Part shown: piece after piece, positions 43,070 through 52,271 of the stretch
How positions within the stretch are numbered: position 1 is the first letter of the stretch
Layout: each line of letters begins with the position of its first letter
Source: Coralloluteibacterium stylophorae
GTDB lineage: Bacteria; Pseudomonadota; Gammaproteobacteria; Xanthomonadales; Xanthomonadaceae
Assembly (NCBI RefSeq): GCF_018122625.2
Contig: NZ_JAGQFT020000001.1
Coordinates: 62,001-126,000, forward strand
DNA length: 64,000 nucleotides
Direction of reading: 5' to 3'
The notes under the pieces: generated by a model
Seen by the model: only the letters and a program-made list of their open reading frames with translations
Told to the model about the DNA's origin: nothing
The model's database searches: none
Program-made: the position numbers and the translations under genes

Positions 43070-44713
43070 TCAGCCCGCGTCGGCGTCGGCGTCCCCGCTC
43101 CCGACCGGCGCCAGGCGCAGGTCCTGGAAGTCGAAGCTGAAGTCGGTGAGCGGCGAGACGGGTTCCATGCGCGCCTCGCGAATGGCGCCGTCGGGCGTCA
43201 GCGCGAAGCTCAGGAACGCATCGGCGTTGAGCTGGCGGTCTCGCCAGCGCACCAGGAAGGTGTCGTGCTGCCAGTGCTCGAGGTCGCCGACGAGCTGGGC
43301 GGTCTTCGAGAAGCGGATCGCCAGGCCCGTGCCGCTGCGTTCGACGCGGACGTCGCCGTACCAGGGATCGCGGTAGGTGCCGGCGTAGTCGGCGAGCGGA
43401 AGCGACGGCTCGGAATCCGCATCGCGCGCGGCGAGGTGCCGCTCCCAGTCGGCCGTGGCCTCCTCCTGCTGCCTGCCGAGCCCGGCGGCATAGGCGGCGG
43501 TCCAGTCGGTGTCCGGCGCACCCAGCATCGCGTCGAGCGCGCGCATGGTGACCGCCTGGAACGCGGCGCCGGCCTCGGCGTTGGTCAACACGACGATGCC
43601 GATCTTCCTCGACGGCACCAGGGTCACCCGCGAGACCATGCCGGGCCAGCCGCCGGTGTGCCAGACCAGCTTCTCCCCGCGGTAGTCGGAGATGTTCCAG
43701 CCCTCGCCGTAACCGAGGAAGTTCGGCGTCGCCGCGGCCAGCGCCGGCACCTGCGGGGGCCGGATCGCGCGCGGCGTGACCACGGTCCACATCGCCTCGT
43801 GCCGCGCCTGGCTGAAGAGACGGCGGGCGCCGTCGCCTTCGCCCTCGATCACGCCGCCGTCGAGCTGCACGCGCATCCAGGTGGCGAGGTCGTGCACGCT
43901 GGAATAGATGCCGCCGGCGCCGGCGACGTTGGACCAGGTCATCGGCGCGACCGGGGCGAGGTCGGTGAAGTCGGCCCTGGCGTGGCCGGTCGCGGCGGCG
44001 TCGCCGGGGCGCAGGTGGTCGGCGTTGAAGCGGGTCTCGTCCATGCCCAGCGGCTCGAAGATCCGCGTGCGCAGGAACTCGGCGTAGGACTGCCCGCCGA
44101 CCGTCTCGATCACCTGCTGGGCGACGCCGTAGAGGATGTTGTCGTAGGCGTAGCCGGCGCGGAACCCGCCGGCCAGCGGCACGTGGGCGAGGCGCTCGAC
44201 CACCTCGCGGTTGCTGTAGCTGGTGGTCGGCCAGTAGAGCAGGTCGCCGGCGCCGAGGCCGAGGCCGCTGTGGTGCACCAGCAGATCGCGCAGGCGCATC
44301 TCGCGGGTCACGTAGGCATCGGCCATGCGGAACCAGGGCAGGTGGTCGATCACCCGGTCGTCGAGGGACAGCCGGCCCTCGTCGGCGAGGATCGACAGGG
44401 ACGCCGAGGTGAAGGCCTTGGTGTTGGAGGCGATCGCGAACAGCGTGTGCGCGTCGACCGGCGCCGGCTTGCCCAGCTCGCGCACGCCCCAGCCGCGTTC
44501 GAGCACGGTGCCCTCCGCATCGATGATCGCGACCGCGATACCGGGTACGTCGAAGGTCTCCTGGACGCCGGCGACGTAGGCGTCGAACCCGGCGAGGCCG
44601 GCGGGGACGGGCGCCGTGGCGTGGGCGGACGGCGCGTCCTGGGCCGCTGCGGCAAACGCGCAGGGCCCGGCGAGGAGCACGCAGAGGAGGGCGGGGCGGA
44701 GCAGGTCGGGCAT
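43070..44713 (-). CDS. exported serine hydrolase, beta-lactamase/class C PBP family
   Basis: A 547-residue protein with a signal peptide (1-24). The penicillin-binding-like domain has the nucleophile motif SNTK (IASNTKAFTSASL), a YDN triad element in GYAYDNILYG, and HTGG (VWHTGGWPGM) in place of KTG. A C-terminal DUF3471-like beta domain (about 425-535) follows. Such enzymes act as esterases, D-aminopeptidases or amidases; being a true beta-lactamase is unlikely. Acts in the periplasm or at the surface. Confidence 0.92.
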   Translation of the reverse strand: MPDLLRPALLCVLLAGPCAFAAAAQDAPSAHATAPVPAGLAGFDAYVAGVQETFDVPGIAVAIIDAEGTVLERGWGVRELGKPAPVDAHTLFAIASNTKAFTSASLSILADEGRLSLDDRVIDHLPWFRMADAYVTREMRLRDLLVHHSGLGLGAGDLLYWPTTSYSNREVVERLAHVPLAGGFRAGYAYDNILYGVAQQVIETVGGQSYAEFLRTRIFEPLGMDETRFNADHLRPGDAAATGHARADFTDLAPVAPMTWSNVAGAGGIYSSVHDLATWMRVQLDGGVIEGEGDGARRLFSQARHEAMWTVVTPRAIRPPQVPALAAATPNFLGYGEGWNISDYRGEKLVWHTGGWPGMVSRVTLVPSRKIGIVVLTNAEAGAAFQAVTMRALDAMLGAPDTDWTAAYAAGLGRQQEEATADWERHLAARDADSEPSLPLADYAGTYRDPWYGDVRVERSGTGLAIRFSKTAQLVGDLEHWQHDTFLVRWRDRQLNADAFLSFALTPDGAIREARMEPVSPLTDFSFDFQDLRLAPVGSGDADADAG

Positions 44714-44781
44714 CGGCGGGCACCTGAGGGCGGACCCGGCACCTTAACGCCACGCCCGCAGACCCGTACGGCCGGAAGGTC

Positions 44782-45366
44782 ATGCCCGCGATCGACGCCG
44801 GGCCCACGTCCCGCGGCCCAGTATGGGCCACCGCGACGGCGGCGCAGGAGCGGAGCGTGGATCGAGGTCGGGACGTGCAGTCGCCGCCGGCGCAGGGCGG
44901 TGCGGCCTTCCTGGCCGACGCCATGCTCGCCCGGCTCGCGCGCTGGCTCAGGACGCTCGGCTGCGACACCCTGCTCGAACCGCAGCGTCCGGACCGCGAG
45001 CTGGTCGCGATCGCCGCGTGCGAGGACCGCGTGCTGCTGACCCGCGACCGCCACCTCGTCGCCTTCCTGCGGCCGGCGAAGGTGTTCATCCCCGCCAGCG
45101 ACGTACCGTTGGAGCAGCTCGCGGAGGTCGTCGCCCACTGTGCGCTGCCGGCGCCCACGGAGCTGTTCACCCGCTGCCTGGTCTGCAACGCACCGCTGCG
45201 CGCGGCCACCGCGGAGGAGGCCGCCGCGCACGTGCCGCCGACGGTGCAGGGTTCGCCCGACCCGGTGCGGCGCTGTCCCGGCTGCGGCCGCGTCTACTGG
45301 CAGGGCTCGCACACCCGCCGCATGCGCGAGGCGCTGTGGCGGGCCCTGCCGGAGTGGGCGCCGTGA
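44782..45366 (+). CDS. Mut7-C RNase-domain protein with zinc ribbon
   Basis: A 194-residue protein. A PIN-like Mut7-C domain starts at FLADAMLARLARWLRTLG (Asp46) and includes LLTRDRHLVAFL. A C-terminal zinc ribbon has Cys132-x2-Cys135 and Cys165-x2-Cys168 (CLVC, CPGC). Suggested ribonuclease activity is from the family only. The first 40 residues before the domain are unlike homologues, so the real start may be an internal GTG around codon 26. Divergent from the serine hydrolase. Confidence 0.8.
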   Translation: MPAIDAGPTSRGPVWATATAAQERSVDRGRDVQSPPAQGGAAFLADAMLARLARWLRTLGCDTLLEPQRPDRELVAIAACEDRVLLTRDRHLVAFLRPAKVFIPASDVPLEQLAEVVAHCALPAPTELFTRCLVCNAPLRAATAEEAAAHVPPTVQGSPDPVRRCPGCGRVYWQGSHTRRMREALWRALPEWAP

Positions 45367-45372
45367 GCGCCC

Positions 45373-46629
45373 TCAGGCCTGCTTGAGCGCCTCGACGATG
45401 GCGTAGCCGCGCAGCAGCTCCTCGCGGCTGCGGCGGTAGTCGGACTCGAACGGCATCGTCCGCCCGCTGCGCGCCGCCTCGTAGATCGCAAGCATCAGGC
45501 GCACGTCCTGGCGGCCTTCCGCGCCGGGCGTCTTCGGCGTGGTGTCCGCGCGGATGCATTCGCAGAGGTGGTCGATCTCCTGCGCGAACTGGTTGTCCTC
45601 GCGCAGCCCCAGCTCGCGGGTGCCGTCCTTCGAACTCACCGACAGCGAGTGCCGGTAGTAGTCGGTGGCCGGCTCCATGGTCAGCACCGCATCCGCGCCG
45701 ACCGCAGTGGCGCGGTTCATGCTGGCGGTGCTGAACCCGCTGGAGCAGTTGGCGATCACGCCGCTGGGGAACTCGAGGCGGAACAGCACCAGGTCCTCGA
45801 CCTCCCTGAAGCGCGGGTCGGAGGCGTCGGAGTGGATGCTCGCGGAGATCCGCACCGGCTCCTCGCCGGAGAGGTAGCGCGCGGCGTTGAGACTGTAGAT
45901 GCCGATGTCGAACAGCGAGCCGCCGCCGGCCATCTCCTTCTGCAGCCGCCACTGGTCGGCCGGCTCCTCGGGATTGGTGTTGCGCGAATGCGCCGAGGTG
46001 ATGTACTTCAGCGCGCCCAGCTCGCCGTCCTGGATCATGCGGATCGCCTCCAGGTTGTGCGCCTGGTACTGCGCGCGGTAGGCGATCATCAGCTTGCGCC
46101 CGGCGCGGTCGGCGGCCTCGATCATCGCGTCGCATTCGGCGACCGTCGGCGCCATCGGCTTCTCGCACAGCACGTGCTTGCCGGCTTCGAGCGCGCGGAT
46201 GGTGTAGTCGGCATGCAGCGCGGGCGGCAGCACGATGTAGACCACGTCGATGGCGTCGTTCTCGGCGATGCGGTCGAAGTCGTCGTAGCCGTAGATGTTG
46301 TCGTCCTCGACGCCGTAGTGCCCGGCGACCTCGCGCGCCTTGTCGCGATTGCCGCTGACCAGCGCCACCAGCCTGGCGTGCTTGCTGTCGGCGAACGACG
46401 GCAGCATCTGGTTGAGCGCGAAGTTGCCCAGGCCCACCACCGCCCAGCCCAGCCGCCGCTGCGGACCGGCCGGCAGCGGACGCGCAAGCTCCGGCATCGG
46501 CTGCCCGCTGGCGCGCTCGGGCACCCGCGTCTGCGCGCCGGCCGCGCCGAGCGCGGAGGCGGCGAGGAGGGACCCGCCGGCACCCTGGAGCAGGCGACGG
46601 CGCAGGAGGTCGGGGGCCACGGCGTTCAT
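45373..46629 (-). CDS. Gfo/Idh/MocA family oxidoreductase with twin-arginine-like signal
   Basis: A 418-residue NAD(P)-binding oxidoreductase similar to glucose-fructose oxidoreductase. The N terminus has RRRLLQGAGGSLLAASALGAA, a likely Tat signal, so the folded protein with bound cofactor would be exported. The Rossmann motif is VVGLGNFALNQ, the active-site Lys lies in HVLCEKPMAPT and the family His-containing segment is near GGGSLFDIGIYSLN. It oxidises or dehydrates sugars in the periplasm. Convergent with the Mut7-C gene, 6 bp apart. Confidence 0.9.
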   Translation of the reverse strand: MNAVAPDLLRRRLLQGAGGSLLAASALGAAGAQTRVPERASGQPMPELARPLPAGPQRRLGWAVVGLGNFALNQMLPSFADSKHARLVALVSGNRDKAREVAGHYGVEDDNIYGYDDFDRIAENDAIDVVYIVLPPALHADYTIRALEAGKHVLCEKPMAPTVAECDAMIEAADRAGRKLMIAYRAQYQAHNLEAIRMIQDGELGALKYITSAHSRNTNPEEPADQWRLQKEMAGGGSLFDIGIYSLNAARYLSGEEPVRISASIHSDASDPRFREVEDLVLFRLEFPSGVIANCSSGFSTASMNRATAVGADAVLTMEPATDYYRHSLSVSSKDGTRELGLREDNQFAQEIDHLCECIRADTTPKTPGAEGRQDVRLMLAIYEAARSGRTMPFESDYRRSREELLRGYAIVEALKQA

Positions 46630-46696
46630 GCGGGCGCTCTCGGCGGGACGGGGGCGATCGACTGTGGGTGCGCGGGCGTGACTGTGGTGTCGGGCT

Positions 46697-46824
46697 CGGG
46701 GTGGGGGATGGGGAAGCGGGGATGGGGAAGCGGGAATGGGACTGGGGAACAGGGAACAGGGAACAGGGAATGGGGGATGGGGGATGGGGATGGGGAGCGG
46801 GGAATGGGGATTGGGGAATGGGGC
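46697..46824. repeat. G-rich degenerate tandem tract, quadruplex-prone
   Basis: About 128 bp of GGGG or GGG runs spaced by 2-4 bases (units like GGGGAAT, GGGGATG, GGGAACA), all on the + strand. More than 15 runs of three or more G could form G-quadruplexes. It fills most of the 279-bp gap between the divergent oxidoreductase and TRIC genes. Related G-rich repeats are common in xanthomonad genomes. The reverse frame is proline-rich but not a gene. Confidence 0.85.
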
Positions 46825-46908
46825 GGCCTCGCCCGGGCCCGGACCGGGCTGGTGGGTGCATGCGGCGGACGGGGCCGGCATGCTGGCGCGCCCCGCATGT
46901 GCCCGCCC

Positions 46909-47526
46909 ATGGATCTCTTCCTCGTCGTCCTGGATCTGGTCGGCTCGTTCGTCTTCGCCATCAGCGGGGCGACGGTCGGCGTGCGCCACCGCCTCGACCT
47001 GTTCGGCGTGCTGGTGCTGTCGTTCGCGGCCGCGGTGTCGGGTGGGATCGCGCGCGACGTGCTGATCGGCGCGGTGCCGCCCGCCGCCTTCGCCGATTGG
47101 CGCTACCTCGGCGTGGCGATCCTGGCAGGCGCGATCACCTTCTTCCGCTACGAGGACATCGAGCGGCTGCGCAACCCGGTGCAGCTGTTCGACGCGGCGG
47201 GCCTGGCGCTGTTCGCGGTGGCCGGCGCCACCAAGGCGCTGGCCTGGGGCCTGCATCCGGTGATGGCGGTCCTGCTCGGCATGCTTTCGGGCATCGGCGG
47301 CGGCATCGCCCGCGACATGCTGGTCGCGCAGGTGCCGGTGGTGCTGCGTGCGGAGCTCTACGCGGTGGCCGCCGCGCTGGGGGCGGCGGTCGCGGTACTG
47401 GGCGCCTGGCTGGCGCTGCCGCCGGCGGCGGGCATGGTCGCCGGCGCACTGCTGTGCTTCGGGCTGAGGTTCATGGCGATTCGCCACGGCTGGTCGCTGC
47501 CGGTCCCGCGACCGCGCGAGCCCTGA
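46909..47526 (+). CDS. TRIC cation channel/UPF0126 family membrane protein
   Basis: A 205-residue protein with seven helices built as two inverted three-helix repeats. Each repeat has the glycine-rich motif: GGIARDVLIG near residue 48 and GGIARDMLVAQVP near residue 138. This is the UPF0126/TRIC fold; prokaryotic members form trimeric cation channels, probably for potassium. ATG at 46909 gives the usual length. Its promoter must lie in or beside the G-rich tract about 85 bp upstream. Confidence 0.92.
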   Translation: MDLFLVVLDLVGSFVFAISGATVGVRHRLDLFGVLVLSFAAAVSGGIARDVLIGAVPPAAFADWRYLGVAILAGAITFFRYEDIERLRNPVQLFDAAGLALFAVAGATKALAWGLHPVMAVLLGMLSGIGGGIARDMLVAQVPVVLRAELYAVAAALGAAVAVLGAWLALPPAAGMVAGALLCFGLRFMAIRHGWSLPVPRPREP

Positions 47527-47654
47527 GAACCTCCTGCCCGCCTGGATCCATTCGGACGCGCCCCGAAGGCGATCCGCGCAGCCTGCCGGCACTGCGGCCG
47601 CGCCGCCCGAGCACGCTCACGGAAGGCGGGCGGCCAGCGAACCCTCGTTGCCTG

Positions 47655-48230
47655 TCAGCCGTGCGTGCTGGCGCGCGGCAGCGCGGTGCCATCGCGCTCT
47701 CGATCCCGACCGGCCTGCGGAACTCCGGTCAGCGCCGCATCGTCGGCGCCGTCCGCGTCCGCGGGGATGACGCTGAAGGTGCCGTCGGTCTCCAGCACCA
47801 CCGCATGGGCCCGGGCGACGCCGCCGGTGCCGGCGGCACGGACGGCGGCGCGCAGGTCGTCCTCGTTGACGCGCGCCCGGCGCATCGCGTCCTCCAGGAG
47901 GGCGCCGCGGTGCACGAGCAGGACCGGTTCGCCGGTCACCACGCGCCGCACCCAGGGCAGGCGCACGCTCGACCAGGTGACCGCGAACTGCATGGCCACC
48001 AGCAGCGCGAACGCCAGCAGGCCCTGCGCGAGGCTGACGTCCTTGCTCAGCAGGATGGTGGCGAGCGTCGAGCCGAGCGCGACCGTCACCACCAGGTCGA
48101 AGGCGTTCATCTTCGCCAGCGTGCGCGCCCCCGACATCCGCAGCAGGATGACGAGCCCGGCATAGGCCAGCACGCCGACCAGCGCCGTGCGCGCCAGCGG
48201 CTGCCAGCCGTCGAACAGCATGGGGTCCAT
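47655..48230 (-). CDS. DUF421 (YetF-like) membrane protein
   Basis: A 191-residue protein: three N-terminal transmembrane helices (about 8-85) then a cytosolic DUF421 domain with GEPVLLVHRGALLEDAMRRARVNEDDLRAA. Start Met at 48230 is chosen for family length. The C-terminal 30 residues are low complexity. Function unknown; Bacillus YetF/YdfS relatives are linked to spore-membrane and stress processes. Converges with the TRIC gene across 128 bp in which I see nothing. Confidence 0.88.
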   Translation of the reverse strand: MDPMLFDGWQPLARTALVGVLAYAGLVILLRMSGARTLAKMNAFDLVVTVALGSTLATILLSKDVSLAQGLLAFALLVAMQFAVTWSSVRLPWVRRVVTGEPVLLVHRGALLEDAMRRARVNEDDLRAAVRAAGTGGVARAHAVVLETDGTFSVIPADADGADDAALTGVPQAGRDRERDGTALPRASTHG

Positions 48231-48341
48231 CGGTGCCTCCCGGTCTCGCGACACGCGTCGCTGGCGCGAGACTAGGCCCGGGGGTGTGGTGAAACGATCA
48301 GGCGCCGGTGCGGAGCGCATGCCGCGCACCGGCGCCGGCGA

Positions 48342-50180
48342 TCAGGCGGCGGCGTCGCGCTGCGCCTCGATCCAGCGGCCGATCTTGGCCTCGAGCACGT
48401 CCAGCGGCACCGAGCCGTCCTTCAGCACCTCGGCGTGGAAGGCGCGGATGTCGAAGGCGTCGCCGAGTTCGGCCTCGGCGCGGGTGCGCAGTTCCCTGAT
48501 CTTGAGCTCGCCGATCTTGTAGGCCAGCGCCTGGCCGGGGATCGCCATGTAGCGCTCGGTCTCCGACACCGCCTCGGTGTCGGTGGTGGCCGAGTTCTCC
48601 TTCATGTAGGCGATGACCTGGTCGCGGCTCCAGCCCTTGCTGTGCAGGCCGGTGTCGACGACCAGGCGGATCGCGCGCCAGAGTTCCGCCTGCAGCCGGC
48701 CGAAGTAGTGGTAGGGATCGTCGTAGACGCCCAGTTCCTTGCCCAGCGACTCGGCGTAAAGGCCCCAGCCCTCGATGAAGGCGGTCTGCCCGCCGAAGCG
48801 GCGGAACGCCGGCAGGTCGAGCTCCTGCTGCAGCGCGATCTGGAAGTGGTGGCCCGGGATCGCCTCGTGCAGGAACAGGGAGTCGCGGTCCCAGGTCTTG
48901 CGCGAGGGCAGGTCGTAGGTGTTGACGTAGAAGATGCCCGGGCGGCTGCCGTCCTCGCTCGGGCGCATGTAGGAGCCGCCGGCGGCGGACTTCGCGCGGA
49001 AGGCCTCCACCGGCCGGATCTCGAAGCCGGCCTCGGGCGTCAGCGAGAACAGCTGCGGCACCGCGCGGTTCACCTCGTCCTCGAACTGCCGGTAGTCGGC
49101 CAGCAGCGCGTCCTCGCTCGGGTAGGTGAACTCCGGATCGCTGGTGACGTGGGCGAAGAAGTCCTGCAGCGAACCTTCGAAGCCGACCTGCCGCATCACT
49201 TCGCGCATCTCGCCGTGGATGCGCTCGACCTCGGCCAGGCCGATGTCGTGGATCTGCGCGGGCGTGAGGTCGGTGGTGGTGATGGTGCGCACGTTGTGCG
49301 CGTACCACTCTGCGCCCTGCGGCAGGGCGTCGAGGCCGACGCTGTCGCGCGCGGCGGGCAGGTACTCGTCGGCGACAAAGGCGCGCAGCTCGCGGTAGGC
49401 GGGCATGAGCCGGTCGGCGACGAGGCTGCGGTAGGCCTCGGTGAGACGCTCGCGGTCGGCGTCGGAGAACGATTCCGGCATCTCCGCGATCGGGCGCCAG
49501 AACAGGGTCTCGGTGGGATCGTCCTTGATCAGGCCGTCGAGCTGGTCGAGCGTCTTCTCCATCAGCACCTTCGGCTGCACCACGCCGCTGGCCATGCCCT
49601 CGCGCATGTTGGCGATCGAGGAGTCGAACAGCGCCGGCAGCTGCCCCGCGCGCGACAGCCAGGCGTCGTAGTCGGCGACCGTTTCGAACGGCTGCGCACC
49701 GGTGCCCGAGCCCAGCATCGCGAAGGTGCTGGGGAAGCTGTAGAACTGGTTGAGCGGCTGCTGCCAGCCGGGGAAGCGCTCGCCCTCGAGTTCGTCCTGC
49801 AGCTCCTCGACGAAGATGTCGTAGGACAGGCGGTCCTGGCCCTCGAGCCCGCTGCTGTCGATGGCGCGGGCGCGCTCCAGCCACTTCGTCAGGAAGGCGT
49901 GCTCCTTCTCGCGGAACTCGGCGCTGGCGGTGTCGGGAAGACGGTCGTTGTAGCGGTCGTCGCCGACGAAGGTCGCCTGCAGCGGGTGCAGGGCGAGCGA
50001 CTCCTCCCAGAACTCCGCGTAGAGCGTCTGCAGGCGCGCGGCGGCGTCGCCGGTATCGGCGGTGGTGCCGGCAGCGGTCGCGGCGGCCCCCTTTCCGTCG
50101 GCGGGCGTGGCGGCGTCGTGGTCCGCGCCACAGCCGGCGAGGGCGGCGGCAAGGGCGAGGGCGAGCAGGTGGCGGGTCAT
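48342..50180 (-). CDS. DUF885 family lipoprotein, probable zinc peptidase
   Basis: A 612-residue lipoprotein; the signal peptide ends in LAGC, so Cys17 would be lipidated. After a disordered Ala/Thr-rich linker, the DUF885 domain fills the protein and has the metallopeptidase motif HEAIPGHH with a downstream glutamate in FIEGWGLYAESLG, as in M32-like zinc carboxypeptidases. Acts in the periplasm, substrate unknown. Transcribed alone, divergent from the pseudouridine synthase. Confidence 0.92.
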   Translation of the reverse strand: MTRHLLALALAAALAGCGADHDAATPADGKGAAATAAGTTADTGDAAARLQTLYAEFWEESLALHPLQATFVGDDRYNDRLPDTASAEFREKEHAFLTKWLERARAIDSSGLEGQDRLSYDIFVEELQDELEGERFPGWQQPLNQFYSFPSTFAMLGSGTGAQPFETVADYDAWLSRAGQLPALFDSSIANMREGMASGVVQPKVLMEKTLDQLDGLIKDDPTETLFWRPIAEMPESFSDADRERLTEAYRSLVADRLMPAYRELRAFVADEYLPAARDSVGLDALPQGAEWYAHNVRTITTTDLTPAQIHDIGLAEVERIHGEMREVMRQVGFEGSLQDFFAHVTSDPEFTYPSEDALLADYRQFEDEVNRAVPQLFSLTPEAGFEIRPVEAFRAKSAAGGSYMRPSEDGSRPGIFYVNTYDLPSRKTWDRDSLFLHEAIPGHHFQIALQQELDLPAFRRFGGQTAFIEGWGLYAESLGKELGVYDDPYHYFGRLQAELWRAIRLVVDTGLHSKGWSRDQVIAYMKENSATTDTEAVSETERYMAIPGQALAYKIGELKIRELRTRAEAELGDAFDIRAFHAEVLKDGSVPLDVLEAKIGRWIEAQRDAAA

Positions 50181-50294
50181 GGTGGATCCCCTGGCAAAGC
50201 GTCCGAGCGTCGCAGGCCGACGGGGGCGGCTCATGGGCCAGACGTCACGGGCATTGCGCCCATGGTTGCCGGCCAAGGCTCTACCATCGTCGCG

Positions 50295-51176
50295 ATGCAG
50301 TCGCCCGAGCCAGACGCCCGCAGCACCCTCGATCTGCCGCCCGGGCCGTGGACGACCGTGCTCGACTGCCTGGCCGCGCGCTTCCCGCGCATCGACCGCG
50401 AGACCTGGCGCGCGCGGATGCGGCGCGGCCGCGTGCTCGACGCCGAGGGCCGGGCGCTCGCCGAGGATGCGGCGCACAGCGCCGGCCTGCGCGTGCACTA
50501 CTTCCGCGAGGTCGAGCACGAGCCGCCGATCCCGTTCGAGGCCGAGGTCCTGCACGTCGACCGCCACCTGGTGGTGGTCGACAAGCCGCACTTCCTGCCG
50601 GTGGTGCCGGCCGGCCGCTTCGTCCGCGAGACGCTGCTGGCACGGCTGACGCGGCGCCTGGGCAACGCCGACCTGGTCCCGCTGCACCGCATCGACCGCG
50701 AGACCGCGGGACTGGTGCTGTTCTCCGCCTCGCGCGACAGCCGCGCGGCCTACCAGGCGCTGTTCCGCGAACGCCGCATCCGCAAGCAGTACGAGGCGCT
50801 CGCGCCGGCGCTGCCGGGGCTGGCGTTCCCGTGCGAGCGTCGCTCACGGCTGATGCCGGGCGAGCCGTTCTTCCGCATGTGCGAGGAGCCGGGCACCGCG
50901 AATGCGCACACGCGCATCGACGTGCTGGCGCGCGAGGACGACGTGTGGCGCTACGCGCTCGAGCCCGTCTCGGGCCGCAAGCACCAGCTCCGCGTGCACA
51001 TGGCGGCGCTCGGTGCGCCGATCGCGGGTGATCGCCTGTATCCGGAGCTGGGCGTGCACGCCGACGACGACTTCGACGCCCCGCTGGCCCTGCTGGCCCG
51101 GCGGCTGGCCTTCGTCGACCCGCTCGACGGGCGCCCGCGCAGCTTCGAGAGCCGACGCCGCCTGACGTCCCGCTGA
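50295..51176 (+). CDS. RluA-family pseudouridine synthase
   Basis: A 293-residue enzyme that isomerises uridine to pseudouridine in RNA. The catalytic Asp134 is in LHRIDRETAGLVLF; other family blocks are VVDKPHFLPVVP and SGRKHQLRVHMAALG. The N-terminal 70 residues look like a divergent S4-like region. Which RNA site it modifies cannot be read from sequence. Start ATG at 50295 gives family length. Confidence 0.92.
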   Translation: MQSPEPDARSTLDLPPGPWTTVLDCLAARFPRIDRETWRARMRRGRVLDAEGRALAEDAAHSAGLRVHYFREVEHEPPIPFEAEVLHVDRHLVVVDKPHFLPVVPAGRFVRETLLARLTRRLGNADLVPLHRIDRETAGLVLFSASRDSRAAYQALFRERRIRKQYEALAPALPGLAFPCERRSRLMPGEPFFRMCEEPGTANAHTRIDVLAREDDVWRYALEPVSGRKHQLRVHMAALGAPIAGDRLYPELGVHADDDFDAPLALLARRLAFVDPLDGRPRSFESRRRLTSR

Positions 51177-51218
51177 CGCCGCCGCCGACACCCTGCGCAT
51201 CGTCCCGAAGGAACCCGC

Positions 51219-52220
51219 ATGGCCTGGCGCAACCCGCACTACGACCCGCACAAGCCGCACCACACGCCGCAGGGCTTCCGCAATCCGGACCCCGACACGC
51301 GCGGCAGCGGCGATCTCCGGCGCTGGCGCCGCGAACGCCGCGAGCAGGGCCTGCCGAAGCCGCCCGCCGGGGGCTACGACGCGTTCCGTAGCGCCTGGTG
51401 CGGGCAGGCCGACTTCGGCGGCGGCGAGGACGCGGCGTGGTGGCTGGGGCATGCCAGCGTGCTGCTGCGGGTCGGCGAGCGCACGGTGCTCACCGATCCG
51501 ATACTGTCCGGGCGCGCCTCGCCGCTGCGCTTCGCAGGCCCGCAGCGGCGGACGCCGCCGGCGGCGACGGTGGCGACGCTGCCGCCGATCGACGCGGTCC
51601 TGCTCTCGCACAACCACTACGACCATCTCGACTACGACAGCATCCGGCGCCTGGTGCGGCGTTTTCCCGACGCGGCGTTCCTGGTTCCGCTGGGCCTGGG
51701 CGACTGGCTGCGCCGGCGCGGCGCGCGCAGCGTGCACGAACTCGACTGGTGGGACGCGACCGAAGTCCACGGCCTTCGCTTCGACTGCGCGCCGGCGCGC
51801 CACTGGAGCGCGCGGACGCCGTGGGACACGAACCGCTCGCTGTGGTGCGGCTGGACCGTGCGCCGCGCGGCGTTCGCCTTCTACTTCGCCGGCGACACCG
51901 GCTGGAGCGAGCGCCTGGGCGAGATCGCGCGGCTCGGACCCTTCGACCTCGCCGCGATCCCGATCGGCGCGTATTCGCCGCGCTGGTTCATGCGCGGCCA
52001 GCACATCGATCCGGCCGAGGCGGTGCGCCTGCACCGCGCGGTCGGCGCGCGGCGCAGCATCGGCATCCACTGGGGCACCTTCGAGCTGGCCGACGATGCG
52101 CTCGACGAGCCGCCGCGCCTGCTCGCCGATGCCCGTCGCGCGGCCAGCCTCGCCGACGAGGCCTTCCGCACGGTGCGCATCGGCGAGCGCATCGTCTGGG
52201 CGAACGCGAGCTCCGTATAG
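51219..52220 (+). CDS. MBL-fold metal-dependent hydrolase (NAPE-PLD/UlaG-like)
   Basis: A 333-residue metallo-beta-lactamase-fold protein. The metal site is SHNHYDHLD with His131, His133, Asp135, His136; further ligands lie in APARHWS, AGDTGWS and IGIHWGTF. Best resemblance is to NAPE-phospholipase D/UlaG-like enzymes. No signal peptide. GAAGGA precedes the ATG. The TAG stop codon lies inside an extragenic palindrome at 52218. Confidence 0.92.
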   Translation: MAWRNPHYDPHKPHHTPQGFRNPDPDTRGSGDLRRWRRERREQGLPKPPAGGYDAFRSAWCGQADFGGGEDAAWWLGHASVLLRVGERTVLTDPILSGRASPLRFAGPQRRTPPAATVATLPPIDAVLLSHNHYDHLDYDSIRRLVRRFPDAAFLVPLGLGDWLRRRGARSVHELDWWDATEVHGLRFDCAPARHWSARTPWDTNRSLWCGWTVRRAAFAFYFAGDTGWSERLGEIARLGPFDLAAIPIGAYSPRWFMRGQHIDPAEAVRLHRAVGARRSIGIHWGTFELADDALDEPPRLLADARRAASLADEAFRTVRIGERIVWANASSV

Positions 52221-52239
52221 GAGCCGCTTCAGCCGCGAC
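52218..52239 (+). repeat. extragenic palindrome (variant) supplying the stop codon of the MBL gene
   Basis: TAGGAGCCGCTTCAGCCGCGAC, the GTAGGAGCGG-type unit with one extra internal change. Its first three bases are the MBL gene's TAG stop. It lies between two convergent genes and may also act as a transcript-end hairpin. Confidence 0.8.
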
Positions 52240-52271
52240 CGGTCCCGCAGGTCAGCCGGATCTTCCGCGGC

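Noticed and set aside
43070-44713. true beta-lactamase resistance gene
   Set aside because: Has SNTK and HTGG but is long with a C-terminal DUF3471-like domain, like general serine hydrolases of this family; no AmpR neighbour.
46630-46908. proline-rich protein on the - strand through the G-rich tract
   Set aside because: The reading is only the reverse of a G-tract repeat, with no independent start or family match.
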